Below are positions 11,801-21,840 of a DNA stretch of 64,000 bases, in pieces. The stretch lies in the NCBI GenBank assembly GCA_023079485.1, contig CM041086.1, positions 13,958,401 to 14,022,400 on the forward strand. The letters are read 5' to 3'. Position 1 is the stretch's first letter. Each line of letters begins with the position of its first letter. The position numbers and the translations under genes were made by a program. The notes under the pieces are model-generated. The model saw only the letters and a list, made by a program, of their open reading frames with translations, did not search any database and had not been told where the DNA came from. The DNA comes from Archilochus colubris. Taxonomy: Eukaryota; Chordata; Aves; Apodiformes; Trochilidae.

Positions 11801-14800
11801 TCGGGATTTAACCCTTCCTCATGGGATTTTCCCCTCTGCTCTGGGGTTTCCTGTCCAGAGAGCTTGTTGATCATACCTTACAGGGAGAATGTTCTTGCAG
11901 TTTCTGTGCCAGCTAGGTTTTCTGCAGGCTGCCCACATTCTCCACCAGATGTAGCGGGAGGAGCCCTTCTTGCTCCTAGGGCTGATCCTGAGGCCTCGGG
12001 GTTTAGCCCATTCCTGGACGATGTCCTAGGGCTGTTCCTGGGGCTCCGGGATCTACCCCTTCTTGCCTGCTCCTGGAGCTCCTCGAGCTGTGGACTTCTC
12101 CATCCTCACTGAAGAGTGAGAGCTCTCTCCATGGGTGTCAGCTGCTCTCTTATTGGCCCCCTGCTCCTGCACATGCTCAGGAGGGAGGCCAGACACAGGT
12201 GAACCCACACCCACTCATCAATAACTCAGGGCACCTGGTCCTGTCTCACTACACTTATCCAAACTGATGAAAGAAATTCACCAGATAACATTATTGCATG
12301 AGGTGGTTTTTTTTTTTGCCTTTGTGAAGTCTGACATAGTAATTAATGAGGCTTAGTTGCCAGCCCACAAGAAAATTATTTCCTTCTATTTAGCATCTCA
12401 AGTTTGAATAAATTCTCATTTTGTTTCTGAAGTTAAAGTAATTTCTTTTGGAGGCTTTGCTTTTGATTGACATCACCTTTTACCAGACCAATATAAATCC
12501 CGCTCAGAAAGGCTGCAGGATGCTCTTTAGGTAAATCAGCAGCATTCCTACTGAAGTATAGGATCCCACAGAAATCCCTATGTAGATTCAGAGACAATTC
12601 ACAAGATTTGACTTGCTCTTTCAAGTTTCTCCTAAGCTGAGAAGAACAAACCAAGTTAATGCATTTGCTTTGTAATGCTCGAGTTACAGAAAGCAAATCC
12701 TAGCAACTGATTCACTGTCCTGGGTGGATTTTTGGCACAAGGAGTGGTGGTATGGAAATCAGTGACCAAACCTAGGTGGATGTGTACAGAGTATGACTTG
12801 AGCTGGACTAACTCTGTGGGGCTTTTCAGATGCAGCAAATACAGATTTAAACTCCTTTATTCACGCTTGCTGACATCTAGCTGGTATCTTGCACATCATG
12901 GTGATGTGAATGCTGCTTCTTCAGCTTGGCTTGGCTGATGGATGGTAATTGCTAACTTGTTGTACCTCAGTTGTGTGTCTGAGACCTAAGTAAGGCAGGA
13001 ATCAAGCTGCTTGTCAACCAGAAAGTGCAAATTCCAGGACAGAGTGAGGAGCTCTAACCATAAATCGGATTTTCTCCTACATTTGACTTTTTGGCATTTC
13101 TGGGATTAATAAACCAAGCAGAAATCCAATGATTAAAAAGGAGAAAGCAAGAAGAAGGTGAAGTAGTCAGCTGTACTGATCACTTCATCATTTTGGCTGC
13201 TGTCATTGCTGTGGCATGGGGGAGGCCATGCAGCTCAGGGGACCCCTGCAGTCACTCTGGTGCCCATCCCATCACCACATTCCAGGGTCAGGGTTGCCTG
13301 AGGTTGTTCCTGCTGACCAGGAATTAAGGAGCTGATCCTCAACATGCATCATATGTGTCTGGGATAAGGCAGAAACAGCTGTAGCCTGACCCTTGATGCC
13401 TGTTATGGTACCTGCTGCATGACAGTGACCTCCCACTCCCCTGTGAGCTCTCCTGCAGTACTCATCTCCATACTATGAAGGGGTTTCTAAACATTATCTC
13501 ATTTTCTGGGCTGAAGAGTTTTTTAACTCTTTCACATAAGAGAAAGTGTGACACAGGAGGCTCAGGACCCTTTAGCTTTGGGTTCCCAATATGAGGGGCC
13601 TGGGAATGGATTTTGAGAGTACCCCCTGTGATCCATACAGCCTTCACTTGCACTGCTGAGGGCTGTTTCCCTATTTTATACATCTTCTGCTTCCCAATCA
13701 CCTATTTTCCTGGCTTTTTCATCCTTCTAGCATTCTGTACTGTGAGCTCAAGCCCCTTCATATTTCACCTTCTTACCTCCCCTTCATTACTTATTTACTA
13801 TTACTCTCAGGGGTTCAATTTTCACACCTGGCTCCTTGCTCCCTTTTCTTTCCTTCCTTAGCCCACCCTACCCAGTCCCAAACTTCCCTTCCAAGATGCC
13901 CAGTTAACCTTCTGGGGTTTTTTTCCCCCCTCTCATTAATCCAGGCCAAAGAGTACACATAAATCATTCATTGCTTGAGGTGGGGGACACTACTTTGGTG
14001 TGGACCCCAGGCGTGGACCTGACAACTTTCAGAGAACTCTCTGACAGCCTAGACAGCCACCATCTCTTCCTCTCCTAGAGACTTCCTTCAAACAAACTTT
14101 TACATTTCCCTCTAAACCTGCTCAAACTACCTCAGTTATTTGAGGTTTGGTGGCTTTCTTTTAACATGAGAAATGCATTTTGGTTTTTTCCCTACCACGT
14201 CCCCTTTTCTGACACTACTGCATTCTCTGTTTCTAAAGAAGACTAAGATGAAAATCTAAGGAATAAAACTTGAGTCTGAAATGCTGAAGGGTGGCAAAAT
14301 TATTAGAAACTGAGACTGGGCAGTGAATAATGTTCAGGGCCACTTTTTGATGGCCACACCACTAGCTGGTTATAAAGCAATGTTGTGGAGTGGAATTCCA
14401 GGGGCAGGTAAAGATGCAAATATACCAAGTATGAGGAGCTGATTGTCATAGTGAAAAAATATAAGAAGAAAAAGCTATGTAAAGAGCAAGAAATTTATGT
14501 CATTTATTCCTGGCATGGTTTCCCTCTTTCTTTGCCTTTCTTTCTTCCTTTATATTTGTTCCATTGTGGACCCAGAAAATGAATACAAATTAGTTCAATA
14601 AAATTTTCCAACTGAGATACAAACTCGTGGAAATTATTTTAAAATATACCATGCAGCTGAAATGTCATGGTTAATTTTATTCTGCAGCATGTAGCTAATA
14701 CCCTCTGGCTGTTTCAATGGTGCAGAAGATTGTAATTATTCACCTGTTAAAGCAAATATGGCTTTAACAAGTCTGATCACAGTTGAAAAGGAGGAGTGGA

Positions 14801-17800
14801 GAGGACAGGTAGACAGATGTTGTCTCAGTACATCATCTGTGAATGATGCTTTTGCAGCTCTTTGGGAGGAATTATCTAGCTATAAAGAAAAAAGCCCATA
14901 TCATAAAATGGCCTGTTTCCTCTAATAACAACTTTTACTATGTCCAAGTTGCCTTTGACAAAGTTTTCTCAGTGATGGAATTCCAACAGTGACAGTGCTG
15001 GTCTTAGCTGGCATAATACATCCTCTGTTATGGGGATGAAAAAAATAAGAGAAATGATATAAAAGTATCATCAGTGGTAACCAAGCCACTCTTTCATAAG
15101 CACTATCCAATCCTGTCCTTAAGGAATGGCTGTGTCACCCCCCCAAGTGACTCCACCATGGTCAGGTCACAGGGGGTTTGGGTTTTGGCTTTAGCTACTT
15201 GGTCACATCCTATGCAGTTTCACTGACTCACATTAGGAGATTTTTTCTGTCATGAACTGAGTAAAATGAAGAAAACCAAGCTGTCTCCTTATGATGGCTG
15301 AGGAATTTCTCACCTCCTGAGCTCTAATCTCCAGCAAACCTACTTTTCCACCTGTTCTTTTCCTGTTGGTACACGTTTTGTTCTTTAGAAGGTCATGTGC
15401 CACACAATCTCAGTTTTCATTTTTGGATTTAATTTTTGTTTTAGGAAAAACCCCTCGCTCTTCCTTCAGTCTGCAAAGTTAATGATGGGTAGTTTCAATC
15501 ATAAAAAAAACCTTTCTCACAGGACACTGTGCCCACATAGAAGAGACCTTTGCTCATCAAAAATATGTCAGTAGCATGAGGAAGGTGAAAAGCACTTTGA
15601 AGTGGTAATGAAGTAAGTTCCTGCTGCTTAACAGAAAATTTTGATAAGATCACATTCGTTGGGAGAGAACTTATCAGAAGAGCTGTAATTCATTTTGTGG
15701 AAACAAAGATCCCAGTGGAAAGCAGTTGGAGGTTAAGAGTTATCTGCTCACCTTCTTAACAAAATGTGCCCTCCTTTTTTTTGTGCATTTCTTTTGATGC
15801 AGCAAGTGTGGTGGTCCTGGGCCAGCTGCCACTTCCCCAGGGGCTGTGTTTACAGATGGCTTCAGAGCCAACAAGAGATGATAATGTGTTTTAAGCCCTT
15901 CAGGTCTTTCTGTTTTCCTCTTCTTGGAACAAAGTACCTTTATTTCTCAGGTGAGTGGAAAGCTCTCACTTGTTCCTCTCAAGGCTTTGTCAACAGTGTC
16001 TTACTCCTCTTCTCCTCCTCAAAGCATCTGAGTTCCCAAATTCTTCTTCCTTTTCCTCTATCTCATGGGCTTTTAATCTGAGCTGTTCTTTGTCCTTTCT
16101 CTGATTCTCTGGATTGGGCTGAAATATATTACAGTGAAAGTTTTTGGTGTCTATCTTATACCCCCACAGTACTTTGCACCTGAATATTACTTTATCTGAC
16201 CTCTATTTTTCAATTTGTCCAGCTTAGCAAATGCCTTTGACAGCATGATGAAAGCCATCAGACATTTCAGTCAGGGCAGCACCCCAACCATTTCATGTAA
16301 TGCAGTCTTTTGGGGAGATGAAAGAAAAAACAGATGGTACCTTTCCAGACAACTCAGACACTTGTGGAAAAATCAGATTTTTAAAGGGGGTGAAACAGTC
16401 AGAATGCTTCGGGACAACCAAGAACAAAACCAATATGCTCAGTGCATTATCACAAACAGGAGGCAAGAGAGTGGGGTTTAGATTATTACATACTAATTTT
16501 GTGGATTTGAAATGAAAAAAAAGAAAAAATCACTGTGGAGTTGGACAGATACCCACTTCTAAGAGAAGGGACAAAATGCCAGGACATTTCAGTAACCATA
16601 TATTGGCTGGCCTGCTACAAATGTGGGTGCAGGAAAGCCCCATGTGATTTCTAAAAAAAAAAATAAATAAAAAATCAATGTGTGTAAGCTACTCATGAAA
16701 AGCTACAATGCAGGCACAGCTCCCAGAGGTTCCAAGCAAGGATGTGATGGTCTGGGATTGCCTGATGGGAGGCACTGGATTCTCTGAATCAGAGCTCATG
16801 GCTTAGGCTGGTGGATGTACTGTGGGCTCAGACATCACTGACCATGGTGCCATGGCATAGGCAGGAGACCAGTGATCTCCTTCTCTCCTTGGTCAGCTCT
16901 AACAGGTTGCTCAGACATTTTCCAGGCTCCATCCAACTCTCTGGCAGGGTGAGGCAGTGGAGCTTGCTGGGGGAAGAGGAGGAGCTGGGGCAGCTCTTCC
17001 CTTCCTTAGGTTTCCACGAAGTAAGTGTGGCTGCCCACGTGTCCACCTGGTGCCTCTGGGTGAAAACGCTCCCTTGGGTAATCCCAAGAGGTGGATGAAG
17101 CTGTGGTGGGGCTGTGTGGCTGCAGCAGGGGTATTCCCACTCCTGGGGAGGAGGGCAGTGCCTCAGGAGGAGCTTGGAGGGACTGTGTCTCCTGCAGCTG
17201 TAGTGAGTCACAGTCGGAGTCCGGTGGTAGGGGAAGAGCTGACAAACCACAACAGGCACTTTGGCTCCCACTTTGTGGGGTTGTAGCAGTGACAACCGTT
17301 AACAGCTTCCTGCTTGGGTAAGTTATATCAGACCCCACTTGGCAAAGGCTGCTGTAATGACTTTTTAACAAGAATTTATCCAGGAGTCACGACACGGACT
17401 GTGATTGCAATCCTATGGTACCTGTGTCACTTACTGGTTGAGGGTGTTTTGGCATAACTATTATAATATGGGTAACTGGAAAGAAACAATAGAGTATTTT
17501 TCTTCTTTCTCCGTAAGAATTGACGTTGAAATAGGGAATGGTCTGTAAAATCCTGTTGTGCATTCATATAAATCTATGTAGTACGAAATGCAATCTGTCT
17601 GAGCTGATACCATCCACCATGGGACCAGTGTTATCTCTGCTTCTGAGTTAAATGTTTGGATACTGGTATAAAAACCTACCATGTAAATCACTCATTGTGC
17701 TGGGGTTGTAAGAGGAGAAAGACTGACTCTGGACACAACTACATCTTGTATTATTAGTGACTAACTCTGTTCTCAAAAGACTCAGATTTAAAAAAAGAAG

Positions 17801-20581
17801 AAAGATTCTACACTCATAAATCTTCTTTATCAGTATGTGAGAATTAGGACTCTACAGGCAAGGTAAAGAGTACTTTACCTTGCTTTTGTTAGTCTGGATT
17901 TCCAAATAAATTACACCATGCTTCTGGGAAGATCTGCATTTAAATCAATCACAACACAGCAATGCTATCTGCCAATAAAACACCCTTTTTCCAGGGAGAG
18001 TATGTTTAGTGTCTGTGTTCTGTTAAAGGAGGTCACACACACAAGCTAATAAAAATGCTGCAGCAGGAATGAAAGCAATGTCACTTAACCTAGAATAACT
18101 GGATATTGCTAAACTAGATGTGAGTCAGACCAATTCCTCTCATCAAAAAAAAAAACCCAGTAAGTTGAACTGCATCTGACCTGCCTTTCAGATTTATTCA
18201 TTTATTTAGTTATTTTATCCACCTAGAGCCTTTACTGGTCAATTTATTTTTAAGGAAAGGTGAGCTGATTCCTACATACCTTATTTGAAACCTGACAGCA
18301 GAAATGGGTAATAAATACTTGTTAATTTTTTTTTAATTTTCCACAGGCACCAAGGCTATGTTTATACCTACAGAGTGTCCAAGACAGAAGCTGGGTCCTG
18401 GGGGGCTGCGGTATGTAGTTCTTTCTCTTCTGAAAAGTTCTACAACATGTTTGTATTGATTTAATGAAATATATCCAAATTATTCATGTTTCTGCAAAGT
18501 CTGATTTTCACCAAAAGGAATCGATCTTCAATATGCCCATCACTAAGATGTCTTGGTGCTGCTTCTGACAGTCTTGAAGTCATTAATTAACTCTCTGTTA
18601 CATTTCAGTTGTTGCATTATTTGGCATCATTTTAAAGTTAAAAAATATTACGTTTTTAGAATTGGACAAGCATGATCAGGTCCCTTCTATTCCACAAACC
18701 AGAAATGTCAGAATATTTAAGGAAAATATTTTCAGCCTGCAGTGTTTTATAGTTAATTTATCTCCAGATATCACTGTTGCAAAAAACATACAGGGTAGCC
18801 AAAACTTGATATAAAAATATATTTTCCCCCATCTTGAGAAGAATCTGGTAATGCAAGTGCAGAATAAAACCATTTGCAATGCAAAGTATTGGGGTTGCTG
18901 GAACTGGGATGATAACCTATATTTCTTTTATGAAGGGGTTGTTCTTTGGATGCACTCTGTGTATTAATTAATAATTAGCTTTCTGTTTGCATGCTAATGA
19001 AGAGTGATTATAAGCATTACATAATTTCTAGACTGGCATAAATCTTTGACCATTATTACTATTATTATAGAAGTAGTTGCAGTGCTCTGGAAGACAAAGC
19101 TAATTCCTGCACTGGTACCTAAGGAAGGATGTTGGGACCCCTAGGGACCCCCATGCATGGGGGATAATTGCCTTAGTGAGACTGCAACCTGGTTTGTCCC
19201 CAGGTATTGTCAATATCTGCAGAGAAGTGTTTTTTTGTTTTATTTTTTTTTTTTTGGTGTTATATGGACTTGTTACATCTCCTCCCCCATGACTTCCGTT
19301 GGTTTCCTACGTGTGGGTCTTGGGAAAGGAGAAATCCTGGGCTGGAGATTAAATCACTGGTTCCTATAAATTGGGGTCAGCAAAAGATCACTTGGGAATT
19401 TTCCTAATGAGCATTGCAGGCTCTGGGTTCCTCTTGGAGAAGATGAAGATTTTCCAGCCTTTTGTCACCACATTGCTGGGACTCCCATCACAGGGAGAAG
19501 GAAGACAGCAAACCCTCTCACTTTAAGTGGGCAAATCAGGGGGCTCCAAGTGAAGAACTGGTGTTCCCTGGGGTTTTGTCTATTTCTGTATATATCTATA
19601 TGTATCTAATATATCTGTGCCCATGCCCTGGCCACCCACCACCCTGCACCTTCCCACCTCTCCTCCCCACAGACAGCACCTGGGGTCCACCAGAGGCTCT
19701 TTAGGAAAATGCACAACCTCATTTCAACCTTCCAGAAACCTGACCAAGGCATCATAACACCCCTGAGGCACCCAATCATCAACCAGGAGAAGGCCAAATA
19801 CCTCCCAGGTACTCGTGGGGCAGAGGGAGCTGTGGCTGCACCAGACCCAGAGCCCTCCATAGTGGCACTCAGTGCCATGGTCTAGCAACCGCAACAGTGG
19901 TTCAAGGGTTGGACTCGATGATCTGTGAGGTCCCTTCCAACCCAGCCAATTCTATGATTCTATGATTCTATGATAGTGGTTTTGGGTTTTTTTTGTATCT
20001 CTAACCCGATCTAACCAGCAGGAGGGCAGTGTCAAAAAATGTGTCCAAACTTTGCTATTTTGTGATCAAAGTGCTGCCACTCGTGCTCACTAGAGCCTAG
20101 CAGCTTGATGAGGAAATAGATTATATATAAATGGATTATATATTATACATATAATATATACATTATTTATATATATAAATGGATTACATATTATTATATA
20201 TGTAAAACATGTAAAATATGTGTAAAACATAATGGATATGGTTTCCTAAAAAACATGCCCTAATTTTGCTACTGTGTGATCAAAATGCTGGCACTCATGT
20301 GCTCACTAGGACCTATCAGCTTGATGAGGAAATGGAATATATATAAATGGCTTATATATATATTATATATATAACATTTATACATATAAATGGATTACAT
20401 ATTATTATATATATATAAAACATAATGGATATGTTTTCTTGGGGGCTGTACTGCCCTTGCTTTTCCAGGTATGACCCTTGAGAGCTGTCCATTTCCTTTC
20501 ACTGTTCATCTTTTTAAATCTTTGTGATGATTTTTCTCAGGGAGAAATGAAGGTCATGACATCCACCTGCAGCCATCATGA
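5703..20581 (+). CDS. SH2D1A: SH2D1A (SAP) complete coding region, four exons
   Basis: Join of 5703-5839, 18347-18410, 19673-19808 and 20541-20581: 378 nt, 125 residues (human SAP has 128). SAP is a cytoplasmic adaptor made of one SH2 domain. It binds tyrosine switch motifs in the tails of SLAM-family receptors in T and NK cells and recruits the kinase FYN. The translated SH2 domain (about residues 5-100) keeps Arg13, the phosphotyrosine-binding Arg32 in the YLLRDSES motif, Arg55 in YTYRVS, and Arg78, the residue used for FYN SH3 binding and absent from the paralogue EAT-2. The exon phases match the human gene (breaks after c.137 and c.201, then a phase-1 intron). The tail after the SH2 domain is short and diverged. 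The ATG has A at -3 and G at +4 and an in-frame TGA six codons upstream. The gene converges with TENM1. Identity is very likely; expression was not tested. Confidence 0.95.
5840..10929 (+). other. SH2D1A intron 1, part before the LTR element
   Basis: Intronic, AT-rich, without a recognised gene. The open frames are short and carry no family signature. C- and A-runs occur near 8058-8086 and 8806-8817. I see no CR1 or LTR copy in this part. Confidence 0.7.
10930..10935. repeat. Target-site duplication CTTATC (left copy)
   Basis: CTTATC directly precedes the TG of the left LTR and is repeated exactly at 12254-12259 after the CA of the right LTR. A 6-bp duplication is typical of beta-retrovirus-like (ERVK-type) integration. 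Confidence 0.85.
10936..11239 (-). repeat. LTR (3' LTR in element sense)
   Basis: 304 bp starting TGTAGCGGG and ending CTCACTACA on the + strand; on the element strand it begins TGTAGTGAG and ends CCGCTACA, so it has the TG...CA ends of retroviral LTRs. On the element strand it contains CCAATAAGAG, which includes a CCAAT box and a variant AATAA-type signal. It differs from the other LTR of the element at a single base. Confidence 0.88.
11240..11267 (-). other. Polypurine tract of the LTR element
   Basis: On the + strand this is TTTCCCCC followed by about 20 T. On the element strand it is a run of A followed by GGGGGAAA touching the LTR, the expected position for the plus-strand primer of reverse transcription. 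Confidence 0.75.
11268..11929 (-). repeat. Internal region of the LTR element with duplicated blocks
   Basis: No retroviral protein domain is recognisable. The region is built from repeats. ACAGACATTTACATAG-type units occur at about 11269-11330. Four copies of a motif with core CTCTGCAA, carrying GTTG or ATTG, lie near 11509, 11543, 11671 and 11705. A block of about 72 bp beginning CCCTCTGTTCCGGGG occurs at 11569-11640 and again at 11768-11841 with few changes. A 75-codon minus-strand open frame (11647-11874) crosses these repeats and matches no family I know. Confidence 0.7.
11930..11947 (-). other. Primer-binding site, tRNA-Ala type
   Basis: On the element strand, two bases after the 5' LTR, the 18 bases read TGGTGGAGAATGTGGGCA. 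This is complementary to the 3' end of vertebrate tRNA-Ala(AGC), including its CCA, at 17 of 18 positions; the tRNA would give GCGGGCA where the element has GTGGGCA. The tRNA sequence is recalled from knowledge and not checked here. Confidence 0.7.
11950..12253 (-). repeat. LTR (5' LTR in element sense)
   Basis: 304 bp, identical to the 10936-11239 LTR except for one base. The primer-binding site adjoins it on the inner side and CTTATC (12254-12259) on the outer side. Confidence 0.88.
12254..12259. repeat. Target-site duplication CTTATC (right copy)
   Basis: Exact repeat of the bases at 10930-10935, immediately outside the right LTR. Confidence 0.85.
12260..18346 (+). other. SH2D1A intron 1, part after the LTR element
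   Basis: Intronic sequence without a recognised gene or further LTR copy. It ends in a good acceptor: a T-rich tract at about 18318-18341 followed by CCACAG at 18341-18346. Overlapping open frames at about 16800-17370 on both strands reflect a GC-richer patch and show no domain. Confidence 0.7.
18347..18410 (+). CDS. SH2D1A: SH2D1A exon 2
   Basis: 64 bases, the same length as human exon 2. It encodes residues 46-67 ([18 protein letters not shown], then GAA), a central strand of the SH2 domain with Arg55. It is bounded by CCACAG before and GTATGT at 18411 after. Confidence 0.95.
18411..19672 (+). other. SH2D1A intron 2
   Basis: 1262 bp of AT-rich intron with no gene or recognised repeat. It ends in a CT-rich tract and CCCCACAG at 19665-19672. 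Confidence 0.75.
19673..19808 (+). CDS. SH2D1A: SH2D1A exon 3
   Basis: 136 bases encoding residue 68 to the first base of codon 113: the end of the SH2 domain ([13 protein letters not shown], with FYN-contact Arg78) and the start of the C-terminal tail. The donor chosen is CAG|GTACTC at 19809, which keeps the phase-1 boundary of the human gene and joins in frame to exon 4. Human exon 3 is 145 bases, so the tail here is three codons shorter. Without splicing, the frame stays open to a TAG at 19883-19885. Confidence 0.88.
19862..19974 (+). mobile_element. CR1 LINE 3'-end fragment
   Basis: Starts GTGGCACTCAGTGCCATGGT and runs through TTGGACTCGATGATC and CCCTTCCAACCCA to a tail of three ATTCTATGAT-type units. 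This is the standard 3' end of avian CR1 elements, 5'-truncated, in the + orientation. The second copy at 33003-33231 is clearly related. Confidence 0.92.
20037..20440. repeat. Two-copy AT-rich tandem duplication
   Basis: A block starting near 20037 (CCAAACTTTGCTATTTTGTGATCAAA, broken here by mismatches in the second copy) recurs from about 20250 with the same order: GTGATCAAA, GCACTC, GTGCTCACTAG, CAGCTTGATGAGGAAAT (20101 and 20317), a TA-rich stretch, and CATAATGGATATG (20228 and 20421). The offset is 216 bp at the front and 193 bp at the back, so the TA-rich cores differ in length. Confidence 0.85.
20541..20581 (+). CDS. SH2D1A: SH2D1A exon 4 (terminal coding part)
   Basis: 41 bases after TTTTTCTCAG. 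Joined to the G left by exon 3, they read [13 protein letters not shown] and stop (TGA 20579-20581). This aligns with the human terminal exon, which encodes GIREDPDVCLKAP, in length, phase and the pattern of E, D, V/I and L. It is too short to be seen as an open frame by itself; the phase match and the pyrimidine-rich acceptor are the main support. Confidence 0.85.
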
Positions 20582-21840
20582 AGACATTTCTCCAAGCATG
20601 CCATGAACATATCTGTCAGTGTCTCCTCTAGTCCATGCTCTAGAACAGAACAGTTTATATAACTCTGTGAGTTTTCTTGTAACATTAGCAGAAATGTGCA
20701 TTTTGTAGGATTTCTAACTCAAAGTTTAAGTCTTAAGTTTCAGAATATGTTTAGATGTCTTTTTTCTTTCTAATAGAATATTAAAATCTATCAACTACTA
20801 AATAGTGTGTCTTTTTTTATTATTATTTGTACAAAATATTTTTCACTTCATTATTTCCTAGTTAATAGTTACTGATGTTACATGACTTTTAACCTTGGAC
20901 TCTGCTTTCTTCTCATTATGCTGAACTGGGCAAGTCCCCTTTTACAGCCTTAGTTAAGTTGCTAACATTAAAGTGTCTTTGCTTTGGGTGGGCTCTGTGT
21001 CTGTCTTTCATACAGCTCCTACCAAGATTCCTGAAGCAGAAACAGGAGGCTTCCCACTGATTTCCAAGCCCTGGTCCTGTGAGCTTTGTCTGTGAGAGGG
21101 AAGCATCTGCTCTGGCTGATGGGTTTGTGCCACCACTGGGCATTCTTCACCCCACACAACTGGACCTGTGAGTTCACCCAGGCTTCCTTCCTTCCTGAGT
21201 ACAAGAGCAACAGTCTTTGCAAATGGACTGCAAAAAAGAAAAAAAAATTAAAAAAAACAAAACCCAAATCAACCCAAACAAACAACAATACAAAAGGCTT
21301 TCACATTTTATAGTCAGCCACCTTTGGGTTGCCCTAGCTAAGAATGTAATGGCACAGCTTGGAAGGAAGGAAATGTTTCCTCCCAAGGCAGTGGGATGCA
21401 AGGATGCCAGTGTATATTTGTACCTGCATACAGGATCCTTACCTTGGGGGTGGGAGGGGTTAAGGGGGTTAATGGATCCTTCTTGGCCTGCACATCTAAA
21501 AAAAAACCCTCAACCTTAATTGTTGGCATCCTGGGTTATTTTTTTGGTTTTTTTTTTTTTCTTTTTTTTCCCACCTTGCTAAAGGCATGCTGGATGTAAG
21601 CATCAGCAGTGCTACTGTGCTGTGAGTGCAGGATTCAGCAAGGCTGTGCTGCTCGTTTGACACAGATGGGAGGGTTAACTTTTTTTTTCCCTAGAAGTGT
21701 GCAAATGAGACAGAACAAGCAACAAACCTTCTTTTTTTCTTTTTCTTTTTTTTCCTTTTTTTATTCTGTGAAGCACATCAGGTTTCTTATAACCCACCAA
21801 TGAAAATAAATGCAATAAATAAAGAGCCCCATGGTAACAA
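20582..21840 (+). other. SH2D1A: Probable SH2D1A 3' UTR
   Basis: Non-coding sequence from the stop to the best poly(A) cluster. An earlier signal, ATTAAA at 20780-20785 followed by a GTGTGTCTTTTTTTATT tract, could give a short form. A later AATAAA at 22072-22077 could give a longer one. The end is inferred and has no transcript support here. Confidence 0.5.
21805..21823 (+). terminator. SH2D1A: Cluster of three AATAAA poly(A) signals
   Basis: AATAAA at 21805-21810, 21814-21819 and 21818-21823, with G/T-rich sequence some 50-80 bases later. This is the strongest poly(A) candidate on the + strand after the SH2D1A stop. Confidence 0.5.

Larger units (their letters stand above)
10936..12253 (-). 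mobile_element. Non-autonomous LTR retroelement, nearly intact, minus orientation
   Basis: Two 304-bp LTRs (10936-11239 and 11950-12253) flank 710 bp of internal sequence, with CTTATC duplicated on both sides. Orientation comes from the primer-binding site (11930-11947) next to the right LTR and the polypurine tract, seen as polypyrimidine, next to the left LTR (11240-11267). The element therefore reads on the - strand, antisense to SH2D1A. The LTRs differ at one position only (gaaG versus gaaC near their ends), so the insertion is young. No gag, pro, pol or env frame is present, so any transposition needed proteins supplied in trans. Class II (ERVK-like) origin is inferred from the 6-bp duplication and LTR ends; the exact family was not searched. 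Confidence 0.88.
19809..20540 (+). other. SH2D1A intron 3
   Basis: 732 bp containing a CR1 LINE tail (19862-19974) and a two-copy AT-rich tandem duplication (about 20037-20440). It ends with TTTTTCTCAG at 20531-20540. Confidence 0.8.

Noticed and set aside
11647..11874. 75-codon - strand frame after the primer-binding site as a possible gag start
   Set aside because: The position is suggestive, but the sequence comes from the duplicated blocks and shows no retroviral motif.
11681..12112. 143-codon + strand frame
   Set aside because: It runs across the interior and right LTR of the retroelement against its sense; composition follows the repeats.
16811..17371. Several 70-155-codon frames on both strands in SH2D1A intron 1
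   Set aside because: A GC-richer patch gives long frames in many phases at once; none has a start context, splice pair and recognisable protein together.
19817..19817. SH2D1A exon 3 ending at the exact human length (145 bases)
   Set aside because: No GT follows; the GT at 19809 gives the same phase and joins in frame to exon 4.
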